Assembly: GCA_036852015.1 (NCBI GenBank)
Contig: JAANDG010000289.1
Location: 62,001 to 126,000 of the forward strand
Reading direction: 5' to 3'
DNA from: Pelodera strongyloides
Taxonomy: Eukaryota > Nematoda > Chromadorea > Rhabditida > Rhabditidae
DNA length: 64,000 bases
Part shown: positions 12,791-59,433 of the stretch, piece after piece
Numbering within the stretch: the stretch's first letter is position 1
Layout: every line of letters starts with the position of its first letter
Translations under genes and position numbers: made by a program
The notes under the pieces: model-generated
The model's input: only the letters and a program-made list of their open reading frames with translations
Database searches by the model: none
Told to the model about the DNA's origin: nothing

Positions 12791-12905
12791 GACAAGACAT
12801 CTAAAACATCCACAAATATCTCTGACATCCACAAACATCCGTGACATCCAAAACGTCCCTAGACATCCAAGACATCCAGGACATCCAAAAAGCATCCGTG
12901 ACGTC
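12791..12905. repeat. Minisatellite of about 12 bp
   Basis: About nine imperfect copies of a GACATCCAAAAC-like unit in tandem. The open frame this creates on the minus strand (runs of Cys, Gly, Met and Val) is a by-product of the repeat. Confidence 0.65.
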
Positions 12906-13317
12906 TGACCATGTTCGAATGCGTGGATGATGATCATTCTTGTTATTTTTATTTGTTTGGTTCGTGAAGCGGTTATTCGGGTTATTGTCTGCTTTTCGTA
13001 AAGGTATGGTGCGTGTTCAACCATTGCTGACCAGTGCAGATGTTATTACACTGGCATTTAAGTATGTGAGAAAGTGCACCATTATCTCAAGTTAACCGTT
13101 TGGAATGGGCGAGGTGTTGGCGGCCCACTTTTTTTCGGGCCCAGTGTAGGCCGCGCACCGGCCAAGTTTCCTCTGTGCTGCGATGGCAACACTAGAGTAA
13201 CTTCTAAAAGGATCTTACCTTACCTTTATCACTCATTTATTTTTGGATGTAATTTTAATTTATACACGCAGGCGCAGGCAGTAATGCTTCGACCAAAGTC
13301 GCCATTTATTTTTTATT

Positions 13318-13508
13318 TTAAAGCGAAATACCGGCCATTTTTTGAAACGCCTCGAGTACTCCCTGTTTTCCTATGCTTCATATGCAAATGAGCATAAATT
13401 TGAATAAAAAAAATAGACCCCAATAGACCCCTCCCCTTTTAGCATAACTGCACACGAATGCTGATTTTTGAGATGCGTTTCAAAAAACGGCTGTTATTTC
13501 GCTCTAAA
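13318..13508. mobile_element. MITE-like inverted-repeat element, copy 2
   Basis: The left end TTTAAAGCGAAATACCGGCC followed by TTTTTTGAAACGCCTCGAG is matched by an inverted right end, ...GCGTTTCAAAAAACGGCTG then TTATTTCGCTCTAAA. It is the same family as the elements at 2666, 25874 and 39604. About 190 bp long with no coding capacity. Confidence 0.7.
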
Positions 13509-13973
13509 CGTACCAACGAGGAGTTGAAGCCAGTTATAAAGGAGAAGAGTTTACTTTTTTGTTTGTGTGAACATAACGAAATCTTTTCATAAAGAAAATT
13601 TTCTATTGGCAAAGAGCATACAAAATCTTTGCCGCTGGAGAGATTCGAACCCACAAAAAAATTTTGTAGTTTTCTACACATTTCGTGAATGTAGTGTAAA
13701 TAGGCGACCCACTATGATATAGTCAGTTGTTTCGTAATACAACGCTTTAAGTGTGCAGGATCTACTGGTGCATAATAAGGGTTGTGTCTTGGCTGGGAAT
13801 TATAATGCATGTTCTCCCAATTTAACTTAATTTAGCTGAGTAATATCTATATCTCCATATGAATGTGAAAGTGTAAAGTGTTGCTTAATTATGAATGCCA
13901 CTTTTTTTAAAGTGTAGATTTACATATGATCAAAAACTGAATATTTTGCTTTACTTGATATTTTGTCTTTTAG

Positions 13974-15713
13974 GCGAAGCTTGCTGGACCTGGAGCGCTG
14001 GAGCCACATGCTGACCGGCTTCAGATGTGGACAACGCACGATAACCTGGATATTTGTTATGCTTGTAAATATTTTAAGGATTGCTATGTAAGTTTCAGTG
14101 CATATGAGCGCGTCTAAGTTCAGATGCAGTAGCTATGCATTTCTAAGCATAATCTTTACAAAACATTCCCACATGGCCACATATTATGTGCAAAAAAATC
14201 ATGTGCTGTTGAAAACCAGAAGGGCAATCACTTTCACTTCTAATCATTATACTATTAATAATATGTATGTTCTGATTTGTTTACTTTTGTGGATTTGTGC
14301 ATTGTTTCATTATGTGCTTGCTATTTCTCGAAAAAATAAATGATTTCTTCTTATATTTGTTGTATAGTGATTTGTGTATTATAGTATTGTTTATTCGTTG
14401 ACTGGGAATGCATTTTATACGGTAGGTACCAGTTTCTAGTAATTATGTAGCACTGGTTTAGTACTGGTCTAGGACCTGCCTGGCACGGTCTTCCATTTTT
14501 CGGCGTGCAAGCCGCGTGGTTTCGGCGTGCAGGCGGCAACGTGGTGGCGTGCAGGCGGCCACGTCACGGCGTGCAAGCCGCGTGGGTACGGCGTGCAACC
14601 CTGCACGCCATAACCCAACGGCGTGACACTTTTTTCATACCCGCCTGCACGCCGTGACGTTGCCGCTTGCACGCCAATTTTCTCGTTGTACGGATGCTAG
14701 CGGAAGAAACGAATAGCTGGATCTGGATTATCGATTATCATCCTTCCAGGTTCGAATCGAATTCAATTATTAGTTCTTCAGCATTGTATAAACGGGTGTT
14801 GTCGCACTAGCGACCTTACTAGGCTGTCGGGATTTCATTTGAGTTGTAAACTGGTGCTGCAGTCGCAGAGGGGAATTACCAGGTCATTCATATTCCGTCT
14901 CCGTTTTAAGAGTTGTTTCTATGTTATGTGCCTGCAAAGTGATATGTAGTGAAAATGAGCATTGTCGTACAGGAAGTCAAATATGTTATTCAGTGTCATG
15001 TGGAGTGTATACGTAAAGAATAAACTTGTGCTTGTGTGCGTTGCGAAAAAGTGGGATGTTATAGTTTTCATGGTTATGTTCAGTATTCTTGCGGTAACGA
15101 TGGGATTTTTAAGAGGATCATTTTCACGTATTCTTTCTCCATCACAAACAGGTAGTTGTTTAGCTGTGTCACCTTTTTGCCAAAAATGTTACATAACAAT
15201 TCAACCATTGCCATGGTGGTGTATGTGCAAGAAGCCGAAAGTTACCAGTGCCGTCAGTTATCCGACACGTCGGATCTGAGTGTAATTCGAGCTTTGAGAG
15301 CGTTGGATACGTTCCGTTTTGAGGGGTGGTACCTGTCTGTACCTCAAATGTCAAGAGTCAATTTATGTGACGTGACGCTTTGAGAGCGTGTGAAGCTTTG
15401 AGAGCTCAGTATTTCTTTACCAAATGCGTCGGCCGGAATGTCCAGAGACATTTCGAAGTCAGAAGTTGTATTCTCGTGCGACAACGCTTAGAGAGCAGTA
15501 ATTTTGCCGAATTATTGTGCTATTATATTTTGTGGGAACTTTGGTAAAACGTCAAGAGGTGCTTGAACACCCATGCGAGGAAGCTTCGAGAGCTCCAGCC
15601 GGTCCTGCGCTATGTCACGTTTCACTTACGGTGTTGTTTTTCAGACTAACCCAGTATATGCAGCAAAACAGCCAATAAGTCGGCAGACTTGTTGGGAAGC
15701 CGTTACGTGTTAA
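13974..15713 (+). CDS. Possible two-exon gene fragment, weakly supported
   Basis: Exon 13974-14087 follows TTTTGTCTTTTAG and ends in GTAAGT. It is open in phase 0 and encodes a stretch ending ICYACKYFKDCY. A second phase-0 exon, 15645-15713 after GTTGTTTTTCAG, adds TNPVYAAKQ...CWEAVTC and a TAA. Together they show a CxxC-x5-C...C-x5-C cysteine pattern. No start exon is found and no family is recognised. Either exon could be chance, or part of a 5' region of another transcript. Confidence 0.25.
14501..14676. repeat. GC-rich direct and inverted GGCGTGCA array
   Basis: At least six copies of CGGCGTGCA(A/G)GC spaced 20-30 bp apart on the plus strand are followed by inverted copies (GCCTGCACGCCGTGAC, GCTTGCACGCC). 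The block is far richer in GC than its surroundings and can fold on itself. Diverged copies of the same motif recur at 19141-19225. Confidence 0.7.
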
Positions 15714-16673
15714 TCTTCGGACGGGAAGAGCTGGAGTATGAGAATAATGGGCATCGCATCTGTTGCACTGTTATGGAAGTTTGCTTACTGAAAGGCAAAT
15801 ATGGACGTGCAGGTGAGGACTCCAATTAAGTAACATGCGAATACATGCGAAGTGAGTTTTAAATGAATTAATGAAGTGTTCGATGTTTTCTGTCTTCGTT
15901 GCTAAAATTCGGTACGTTGGTACGTTCTAGATGAAAAGGGAAATAGAGACCATAAGAAGGAGCACTCGATGATGAGGCCTTAAAGAGCACATGCCTCAGT
16001 CCAGCGTTTTGCCTGGTGCTCCGTACCGTATCTAAATAATACGAGCATGTTTTCCCCACCAGACAGGGTGTGAGGGTGGGTGTCGTAATTACCGGTAGAA
16101 TTTTCAGCGCGATCCGTGCGCTCGGAAATGAGTTACGCGGAGGCATGGGGCCCGACACTACAAGAAGAGCATATCGCGATTAAAGCATTTGTCATTCCAT
16201 ATGATTAGTTTGAGCTCCCCACATTAAGGTTTGGAATAGCTAGCCGATGGCTGCATCTGCGTTATGAATTATTCTTGTTGCCCGAATTTGATAGAGTTTA
16301 ATTTTACCAAGAGTTTTTAACGGATGCGTTCCCTGGACGGGCACGTTTGCATTGCACGTCAGCACGTGTAACGAGTAAGTTAGATAAAAGAATTGCCAAG
16401 CTCGTCTTAGGTCCCAGATGTCACTGGCTTAGATCGCGTATTACATTGAGTATGGTTTACTGCCGTTTGTACCAGTTGTTTTGTTTTGACTTTTTGAATA
16501 AAGCTCGGTTTTACGGTCCTCTTTCGAGTTTCAGCAGGCCTCTTGGCACTTGTGCTTATATGTTTGGTGCACGTTGCATCAGGACTGAATTTGTATGGCA
16601 TTTCTTTTGTTCTGGGATAAAGTGTACGTTGGCTTATAAATGCATTAGGTGCGAAACGGTTTGAATTTTTTTG

Positions 16674-16740
16674 AAACTGTTTATGTTTTGAAACTGTTTA
16701 TGTTTTGAAACAATTTGAAACTGTTTATGTTCAGTTAAAC
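16674..16740. repeat. 17-bp tandem repeat
   Basis: Three to four copies of GAAACTGTTTATGTTTT in tandem. They fall inside a 134-codon open frame on the minus strand (16634-17038) that I could not support as a gene. Confidence 0.6.
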
Positions 16741-17922
16741 TCTTTTCTCCGACAGGGTAGAATTTACGAATGCAAGCATGCTGGGTGTTAGTAATACCAG
16801 GGCGGCAGAAAAGATGATGTAAATTAATTGTTTTTCGGACAATATCGTTTCGTGAATTGTTGACTGTATAAGCATCGGGCCAGTAGATGTGATAGCCTAA
16901 TTCTAGAATTCGTAGATCTTTTGCAAATTCGAATTGGAACGGTTCGTGAAGAGCTGTTAGTTTTATCCGCGTTTGTAGTAACAAGGCCAGTGAGCTATTT
17001 ATAAGAGTAGAATACTTGAGTGTGAATCGGTATTGCATTGGTTTTTATCGATACCATTACCAGGCTTGAAAGCGGGGCGCCAGATTTCGGCCCGGGAACA
17101 AGCTGCAAGTGAAAGTAATCACTCTCTCGGTTCAGTATGCGTTATACTTGGCCAGAATTCGTAATTTCGTTGATGGGATATGTCTTATATGATACGACAG
17201 ACAGATATAAGATAATGATCAGGTTAGCATTGTGGCAGGGGAAAGTAATCAACGACGTTTGGCATAAGAGTTGATATGACCATTTTGGCCATTTTCTCAT
17301 TCGAATCGCGGCGGCGAACTCTTTGAAATAGTAAGACATTGCACGAGCGCCCACCTTTTTATGGAATTGAGTGCAGTCAGTTTTCGATGGGCGTGACGGG
17401 ACTAACCAGATGTGGCAAATACAGTTATCGTACTAATAGAAGCTCGGAATGCGCGGAGTCGCTCTTGCTAAACTTGTACTTACGGTTTTTTTTTCTACAA
17501 GGATAGGTACGGGGCACAATGTGCAACCAAGAGTTTGCGGAAGCTTCGTAGTCAAAACAGTGCGAGCAGATTACTGCAAAATCTATACTGTAGTAGGGTA
17601 AACTAAAGTTTTCGGATTACCCGTCGCAATACGACAGTACACATTGAGCTATGCGGAACAGAGGCGTGGCATATATACCGGTTTTCCCAGAGTTACACAA
17701 ATTGCTCTGTAGTTTGTGCAGTATATGGTACCGGATAGTTTTTCGTTCGAGGCCACGTTACAGTACATTGCTCGGTTTGCGGTGGTATTTAAGAGCTCGC
17801 TGTTACATCTACATTTCGTTAGAAAGAAAGCATAAGACGATTTGACGTGTGTATGCCAAGCTGGGGCCCAGTTTAGGTTAGAAGTATTTAAAAATAGTAT
17901 CTGAATTCACTTTGCTGTTCTA

Positions 17923-18988
17923 CCACCTAAAACCCTGTACACTGAATAAATGATTTAAATATTCGTGTTTCTGGTATCATATCCGTAAAATAAAGGTTTT
18001 CGCGGAACGAACTAGTAAGCGGAACTGAGTAAGCGTAGCGAACGAAGTGTAGCGAGCAGTGAGTGAAGAGAAAATTGTAATTTTGTGGATAGGATACAGG
18101 ATACAGTAGTCGAGAAGCGACGGTCGCGAAATGTCATGCTGAGGCGCCGCGTTGCGTGTTACTTCATTCTAGGATTTGTGTCCCACCCAACCCACCCTAA
18201 TCGGGAGCTCGGCGGCGAAGCACATTTAAAGATATTCGGATTGGGACCAGAGTTACAGGAATTTATGGGGTTGCTTATGCAGGCATGCGTGTCCACCCTT
18301 ATGCAACATTAGTAGAAGGGCAAGCTTAGGATGTGCGTAGAACGTAGAACTGTGAATAATCAGCATAATCTGTTCATCTAAAGTAGTTGGGAAAAAGGGC
18401 ACGCATTAGAAGCACAAGTCGCCGTCCACATATTTCAAAAATTGGAAACGCTAAACAAGGAAGCTCAGAGAAGAGAGCACAGTCAAAGCAGGCTGGATGG
18501 AGGCGTAAACAACAAGGGATTGAAGGTTGCTTCGAAAACAAGCGGATTCCTGTCAGAGGATTCAGAGAATGCAGTAAGCAGTTAAGTTACCGCGGTAAGA
18601 GCAGCGAATACAGTAATAGTAAGAGCGAACTGATCCTTGAAGCTTTTTCTGAAAGATCAGTTATCTACCAGGGACGTGACGTTGCGCAATAAGCGTAGCT
18701 ACACACTGAACTGACATACGACAACGCGCGGAACTTCGCTGAACTCCGACACTGGACAGAGACCACGGACGCAGGAGAGAAACGGCAACGGATAACGGAC
18801 ACAACCGCACAGCACACACCCAAACCACCTAAAACCCCACCTAAAACCCTGTACACTGAATAAATGATTTAAATATTCGTGTTTCTGGTATCATATCCGT
18901 AAAATAAAGGTTTTCGCGGAACGAACTAGTAAGCGGAACTGAGTAAGCGTAGCGAACGAAGTGTAGCGAGCAGTGAGTGAAGAGAAAA
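17923..18988. mobile_element. Candidate miniature terminal-direct-repeat element (TRIM-like)
   Basis: Two 152-bp direct repeats, 17923-18074 and 18837-18988, appear identical base for base and flank about 760 bp. Each repeat contains two AATAAA-type motifs (in CTGAATAAATG and AAAATAAAGG), as an LTR would. The interior has no gag, protease or RT motif. A non-autonomous LTR derivative or a recent segmental duplication would both fit. No target-site duplication is visible. Confidence 0.5.
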
Positions 18989-19819
18989 ACTTAATTACAC
19001 ACGACTTTATGGAATAAAAGCAAGACATGAGACGTGATATGACGCTTGATAAATAGTTATGTAAGCTAATACATAAGAATTTAGTAGAGGCTTGATATTA
19101 GATAAAGAGTTATATTGAAGTAAATAAATAGTTATTTTGAATCCGCCTGCACGCCGAACTGCCGGCGTGAAGTGGCATGAGTACGGCATGCAAGCAGCTA
19201 CCTTACTTCTTCACGGCGTGCAAAAATCCAGATGCGCTGCCTTCAAAAGTTGTGTGAAGCGATAGAACCCTGCATTGGCATTACAGAAGGATGATTACAA
19301 TTAGCTTCCGATGCTTTCCCGAAAATTAGAACACTTGATAAAATCACAACGCCCATAATTTAATTTTTGACTTAAAATGGTAGAATATATGGTGCACATG
19401 ATTTCCAAAATAGGAGCGTAATTCCACGGGAAGCTGACACATGGATTGGATTGGATTGCTATAGAAAATTTTCCGAGTAACTCACAAACGAGAGATTATG
19501 TTTTTACTTTAGATTATGGTTTAGGGCTCGGCCCGCCGCGGGCCGGGTTTACCCTCCACAAGAATACTTATCACGGATGAACCATTCATTCGTTTCGCAT
19601 ATTTTTCTCGTAGTGTTTCTTTTCTGTTTTTTTTTTCGCGCGAATTTCACTTCTTTCGATTCAGATATATATGTTTGTATAAAAGTTTGCTTGTTTTTTT
19701 TATATCGTGTTGATGTTATCTTATCACAGTTCCTTCACTGCCATGCCACTCAACCTATTCACAAATTGTAGTGGCGATTGTCTCTCGTACATTTTCGCTC
19801 TTGTTTGTTTCACAGGTGT

Positions 19820-19841
19820 AGTTTTGTTTTCAGTGAAAAAC
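19820..19841 (+). promoter_or_regulatory. 3' splice site just upstream of the KAT6 start codon
   Basis: GTTTTGTTTTCAG ends at 19832 and is followed by TGAAAAAC and then ATG at 19842. In a nematode this is what a spliced-leader trans-splice acceptor looks like; a 5'UTR intron acceptor would look the same. A second possible acceptor, TTTCACAG, ends at 19815. Confidence 0.55.
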
Positions 19842-54363
<34,522 letters not shown>

Positions 54364-55730
54364 ATTCTGTACGTATATATATATGTACTTTGATCCCTTG
54401 ATCCCTTTCCCTTGAGAAAGAGTATGCGCGGTGTTTGGATAATTGTTTGTTTACTCGAAAGTTGTGTTTGTGGGAAGAGTGTTCTTTTGAATATGAGAAG
54501 GAGAGAGAAACCGTGCTGGATGGCATTTGGATGCTTGAATTAAAGGAGTAATTAAATCTAGGACTCTCCTTCAGGCTAGACGGCCCCCCAAGGATATTAA
54601 CTAGATTGTGTATTCCCAGTTCCAAACGTAAGCTCTCCGCCCTTTGCTAGAAAAGGTTAATCGCTATGCCTACTGTTAACAGTTATATGTTTGTGAAAAA
54701 AATGAGCTTGTGCTTATCTTTACTGTAATTCCCGTTTGTGAATATCGAACCTAAGTGAATCGGAGTGTAATTGTATCACGTATTAAAAAAAAAAATTTTT
54801 TATTTTGTTTTACGCTTCTAGAGCGTGCACCTTTATTCAAGGGAGTTCAAAGTACAATTTCAAGGCAATTTCAAGGTTTCAACCCTTTCTTGTTTACCAT
54901 CGCTTGACTGATTATGATCACACATATCTGTTTATTTCCAACAACGTTGTGGTATTTATTATTTTCTGTTATTATTTGTGTATTTATAACTACTAAACAC
55001 TCGGTGTATCCCTAATAACTAATCCCTGTTTATTTTTCCTTCTTGCATTGAGTCGATCTCGGTTTTGTTAGCGACACTTTTTATAGATTTTGGAAGTTCC
55101 CTTTTGGATGCTATTGATTTTTTTTTCAGAAGTATTGATTGTTCTAGGTTACTCACAACGAAATGTCTTATTTGTTTGTTTGTTGGCATGACCCATATAT
55201 ATAGATTCTTCTATGAGCAAGATAAGGGATAATAATAATAATTATATAATACTTATATCTGCCAGTTCATCATAATTTCCTCGCTATGTGATTATCTCAG
55301 GGTTTTCCCTACCATCACCTTATCTCTTTTATTCTTCCCTTTTTTATTTGTTTTCTGCTTTAGTGATGTGGAAAATAAATAACTGAAAAATTAACTGTTT
55401 CCTGGAGCACATCAGATTGTAAACATAGTAATCATAGTTTGGAAAGTTGAGAGGCTGATTAGGGAAAAGTAGCAACCCATGGTAGGGTCTGCAGCTAAAC
55501 TAAATGCATAGTTTTGTGCGATATTGTATTTTAATTGAAAAGACGGTAATAATCGGGAGATGTATTACTTCTAACAATGGAGTGTTTCTTGATGCTTTTT
55601 TAATACAACGATACGGTGATAGTGTATATTTATTAAACGGATTTATTGATCGTCTGGTACCGTACGGTGTTTTGTTGACAGCTGAATTGCACCCGAGTTG
55701 CACTTAACTGACTGAAGTATGGTGCATGGT
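54364..55730. other. KAT6 3'UTR and convergent spacer
   Basis: AT-rich, with no supported coding exon. AATAAA at 55374-55379 on the plus strand is a candidate KAT6 poly(A) signal about 1 kb past the stop. TTTATT motifs near 55630-55650 could serve the converging SXP/RAL-2 gene. Confidence 0.4.
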
Positions 55731-57052
55731 CTAAGATTGGGGCTCGACCCGCTGGTTTTCCACGAAAATGTTCGTTTGAGGTCCAAGAGCTCTCAGGAGT
55801 CTGAGAAGTTCTTTTCGAATTCGTTGGATAAGCGGCTGAAATATAAAAAGTTATTTGATTAAGACAAGCACTGCGATCTTCACGATAAAGACAACCAACT
55901 CCATTTTCGATTACAATAGCTAATTTAATGAATTTTTATTGGGTTTTTAGTCAGTTCTTTAGCTTGGGAAATTAATGTACCATTTCAAGTGGTTGGAGTT
56001 CTAGTGATAACTTACCAGAGACTCTCTCATGTCTGTGTGGGGGGTGATCGTGTTGTTGGCCTTAATTGTCTTGATCTGCTCTAGTTTCACTACAGCATCT
56101 CCGAGCTCAGCTGTGATGTTACTAGCCTTGTTGGCGATGATATTAGTGGCATTTTGAATGATATTCTGTACTGCGTCCTGAAAGTAATAACACGTGTGAA
56201 ACTAGTTTTCGGTCGAAACTAAATAAAGGAAACTAGTCGAAAAGGCCCAGTTTTTGAAAGACGAAAGTTTAAAGCCATTGGAAAAAAAGTTGAGGTCCAA
56301 GCCTTTGTATCCTCTTCTGTTTTACATAATGTAGTCCAAAGATTGATTGTATTTCGGCTTAAGTAAACGTGTGTCCGAAGTTGTCCCGTGGCATTTATTG
56401 ATTTCCACGTCTGATGCCCAGGGTCCATTGCAGATAACCAGGAGTTCTTCCTAACGAGGTTAATAATGTCTACTTCTATTTATCTTCAGCTGGTGAAGCG
56501 TATCTCTTGGCTATTTGTTTTACTCACCGTCATTCCGTTCTTCGCAGCAAAGGCAGTTATCGAGCTCATGATCTGTGCCTTTGTCAGTGTGGGATCACTG
56601 ACGATCTGCTCGAACTCCTAAACGAATTTCTTGTTAGCAAACACCAAACAAGGATAGGACACAGGAATGTATACTTAGGTTAGAAAAAGAAACAGGCTAC
56701 TGTATCCCAAGCGCGTTGTGTGTGAGTGACTCGTTGTAGATACACGCCATAGCATGCCAGAATGTTTTCTTACCATACAAAGTGGAAGTCTGGATGGAAA
56801 ATAATTTATGACCCATACTTACTGCCTTTCCTCTTGCACATAGTCTAGTTAAACAAAAGAAATCAAAACCTGTTTCGCGCTTTCGGGTGCTTTTTCAACC
56901 AGATGTGAAACTTGTCTGACTGCCTCCACCCATGGACTGGCGAATTCTCCGTTCGGTATTCCGTCGCTTCCGACAGGGGGACGACGCTCTGCTTCAATTG
57001 CTGGAAGCGCGGAAACCGCCCAAGCCGAGAGAAATATCAAGAAGTATCTCAT
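55731..57052 (-). CDS. SXP/RAL-2 family (DUF148) secreted protein
   Basis: Four minus-strand exons: 57052-56870, 56617-56528, 56177-56016 and 55835-55731, all in phase 0, total 179 residues. The signal peptide is MRYFLIFLSAWAVSA, and the ATG directly follows CGTTCAG. The DUF148 core reads EFEQIVSDPTLTKAQIMSSI, then AAKNGMT and DAVQNIIQNATNIIANKASN, and the last exon is a basic amphipathic helix (LIQRIRKELLRLLRALGP). Proteins of this family are small secreted helical proteins restricted to nematodes; several from parasites are immunodominant and bind divalent cations. Exon lengths of 30 and 54 codons are shared exactly with the gene at 60302-61725. Confidence 0.88.
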
Positions 57053-57865
57053 CTGAACGAGTACGTACTTGAGATCACGTAGAATACTTGAGATAGAGAA
57101 GAATGCTCTCGGAAGTCGAAATATCGAAATATCATGTGACAAGAGAAATACAGAAGTCCCGTTCAAAAAGAATTTTTTTTTAAGAAACTGAACACCGATA
57201 GATTGTCAAATGTTATAGTTAGGCTAGGGCGTGTACCTTACCTTCCAATTAGTGTAATGACAGACGAAATCTAAGAGTCTATGCTGTTATTATGTATCTG
57301 AGCTAACTGTAAAAAAAAATTACCAAAGAAAGAAAACTCATGTTTGAAAAATAAAAGTTTAATATTTTGCAAAATTGTGGTTGAAATGGCCGATGTGCGG
57401 CGTGGGCGATGCCTGGTGTGAGATCTCTGCCTTCTATGTCTCCATTCTCCTTTTATTCTGCAACAGTGTAACTTTTTTACAAGATCGCGGCACTCCACAT
57501 GCGGTCGGCTGTTCAAACCAGCGAATTGGGATATTACAGAAAAAAACGTGAAGTTTCGGTTTAAAAAATTCGAATTTTGCGCGGGGGCCGGCGATATGGA
57601 AATAAGTGTATTAAAGGGATCGGTTCACCTGAAATAGTCTCTGTTTTTTTTTTTGTTTCTTTGTTTTCTATAAGGGATAATAAAAATTTGAAATACAAAA
57701 AGTAGTCTTCTATTTCAATACTTACCGTAATTAGTCTTTCATTTTCATTTTCATTTTCATTAGTAATTCGCTTCCTACTATCACCTCATCAATGTAGGCT
57801 TCAAAAATACCTACTATACGGACGTTCTCTCCAATAGTTGCTATTCTAGAAATGAAGTAAAGCAC
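57053..57865. other. Upstream region of the SXP/RAL-2 gene
   Basis: No gene supported. Contains a run of TTCATTTTCATTTTCATTTTC near 57738 and AT-rich DNA leading into the reverse transcriptase fragment. Confidence 0.35.
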
Positions 57866-58564
57866 ATGACTCAATATGTAGTTAAAAATAGTTACCTTAC
57901 ATTTCAAGATATACTATTACCTTACATTTCAAGATATACTATTACCTTACATTTCAAGATATACTGTGTTCCACAGGGAAGAAATGCCTCTCCCCTACTT
58001 ACTGACCTCACACTCTCTATGATTGAATTTAGTTTTTTCAAACAGTCTCTCAACAAATCTCTAAGTTACCAAATGTCTATACATAGATATATGGATGACA
58101 TAGCTATCTTCTACAATGACGATGCATTAGCTACTCGATTTAACAATATGTACCCTGATACCCTCACTTTGGAAACCTCTAACAGTAATGACCAGTCAGC
58201 TGCTTTCCTCGATCTTTTTCTTACTAGGTCCATAGATAAGTGGTCCATAAATTTGTATAACAAAACCGATGACTATAGTTTTGATGTTATACGCTTTCCC
58301 ATCTTTGATAGTAACATATGCAACAGTATCAAAATTAATTGTATACAAGGAGAACCAATTAGAATTCATATATGTACTTCAATCCTTTTTAGCTTTAAAC
58401 TTAAAACACAAGAATTTTACAAAAAACTTCGAAGTAATGGTGACCCATGCCAAATTATCAAAACAACATTTAAAAAAACTTTTCACAAATACCCTATAAT
58501 TATGCATAAATACGGCACTACATCCAAGTCACTCTGCACCTGGGTTGACAAACAAATGAGCTAA
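57866..58564 (+). pseudogene. Reverse transcriptase fragment, Penelope-like
   Basis: The open frame carries VPQGRNASPLLTDLTLS, the catalytic box YRYMDD-like HRYMDDIAIFYND, then SAAFLDLFLTR, NLYNKTDDYSFDVIRFP and FDSNI...GEPIRIHICTS. This order (QG.N.SPLL.DL, RY.DD, .FLDL, LY.K.DDF.F, SNI, .R..R.C) matches a widespread reverse transcriptase type related to Penelope-like elements. The fingers and N-terminal half are missing, replaced by a 25-bp triple repeat at 57891-57965, and no endonuclease follows, so it is a truncated copy. Confidence 0.6.
57891..57965 (+). repeat. 25-bp tandem triplication
   Basis: Three nearly exact copies of CTTACATTTCAAGATATACT plus ATTAC at the 5' end of the reverse transcriptase fragment. 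The triplication keeps the frame open for part of its length by chance. Confidence 0.85.
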
Positions 58565-58993
58565 GTCTATGTTTCCTTTCTTAACAATAACAATAACAAT
58601 AACACACTACCGTAGTCCAGCCACCGCTGTACATTTACCTTAGCAATGCGGCCAGGTACCCTTTCCACTGATCACTGTTATGCCGTGCACCCCACTTATT
58701 GATCTGCCGACTATATTCCTAGCTCACCGCTGTATTGTTAAAGTTGGTAAGTACACGTTTTAGTTACTTTTTCGGCATACGCAAAAGGCAAGCATTTATT
58801 AAATTTCAGGAAGCTGTTGTACCTAGGCAAGGTAAGCGTTTTTTGTTTGTTACTTTTCAGGAGAATGCTGTAGCAGTAAGGTAAGCGTTTACTACCTTTT
58901 CATTGACACTTATAATAACATATATTATACTCTCATTATTATAAACCATCTTTAATTGCCCTCTCTCCTATTTCCTTTCAAACTCTTTAAGCC

Positions 58994-59080
58994 ATGGCCG
59001 TCGCACTGACGAGACCCCACCATGGTAAAACTCCTCGTATGCGACTGGGGTCGAAACGGGGTCCCATATTTCTGGGCCAT
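58994..59080 (+). ncRNA. Hammerhead-ribozyme-like core
   Basis: The invariant core strings CTGACGAG (59006-59013) and CGAAAC (59052-59057) are present. Between them GACCCC pairs with GGGGTC to give a six-base stem II. A stem I is possible between ATGGCC (58994-58999) and GGCCAT (59075-59080). Stem III and the cleavage triplet are weak (GTC or ATA after GAAAC), and stem II has a long loop. Penelope-like elements are known to carry hammerhead motifs, and a Penelope-like RT fragment ends 430 bp upstream on the same strand. Confidence 0.4.
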
Positions 59081-59395
59081 ATTACTTCTCTTTTTATTAT
59101 TATTGCACTAGTACATATGTATTATAGTTTTCATTTTATTACGAAGATATTGGGTGATAAAGTGGTGGATTGATCGGTCCGGAATGCACAAAGGGTAATT
59201 GTTCTGCCTTGTTTGTATTGACTCAAGAAGAGGATACATGAAAGTTGGTTTGTTGAAAAAACGTTTTAACAGGAAAAAAACATTAAATTATTTTACGTAC
59301 TCCTGAGCCGAGGTGTTCCTAGGTGTACTCGGTAGTTTTCGCAAGTTCTCTGTAGTGTTTCAAGATGCATGGGAAACTGAAAACCCCGATATGTG

Positions 59396-59433
59396 CCCGA
59401 TCACGTCCATAAAATAATCGGGGCGTGATCGGG
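59396..59433. repeat. Short inverted repeat
   Basis: CCCGATCACG (59396-59405) and CGTGATCGGG (59424-59433) form a perfect 10-bp hairpin within a GC-richer patch. No coding or terminator role is evident. Confidence 0.6.

Larger units (their letters stand above)
12424..19819. other. Repeat-rich region upstream of KAT6
   Basis: No complete gene is supported. From left to right it holds a 12-bp minisatellite (12791-12905), an inverted-repeat element (13318-13508), an orphan pair of possible exons (13974-15713), a GC-rich inverted array (14501-14676), scattered CTTTGAGAGC motifs at about 15293, 15379, 15397, 15488 and 15583, a 17-bp triple repeat (16674-16740) and a pair of 152-bp direct repeats (17923-18988). 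The 5'UTR or promoter of KAT6 may lie at the right end. Confidence 0.5.

Noticed and set aside
16634..17038. 134-codon minus-strand frame
   Set aside because: Its C-terminus is encoded by a 17-bp tandem repeat, and no family or splice context supports it.
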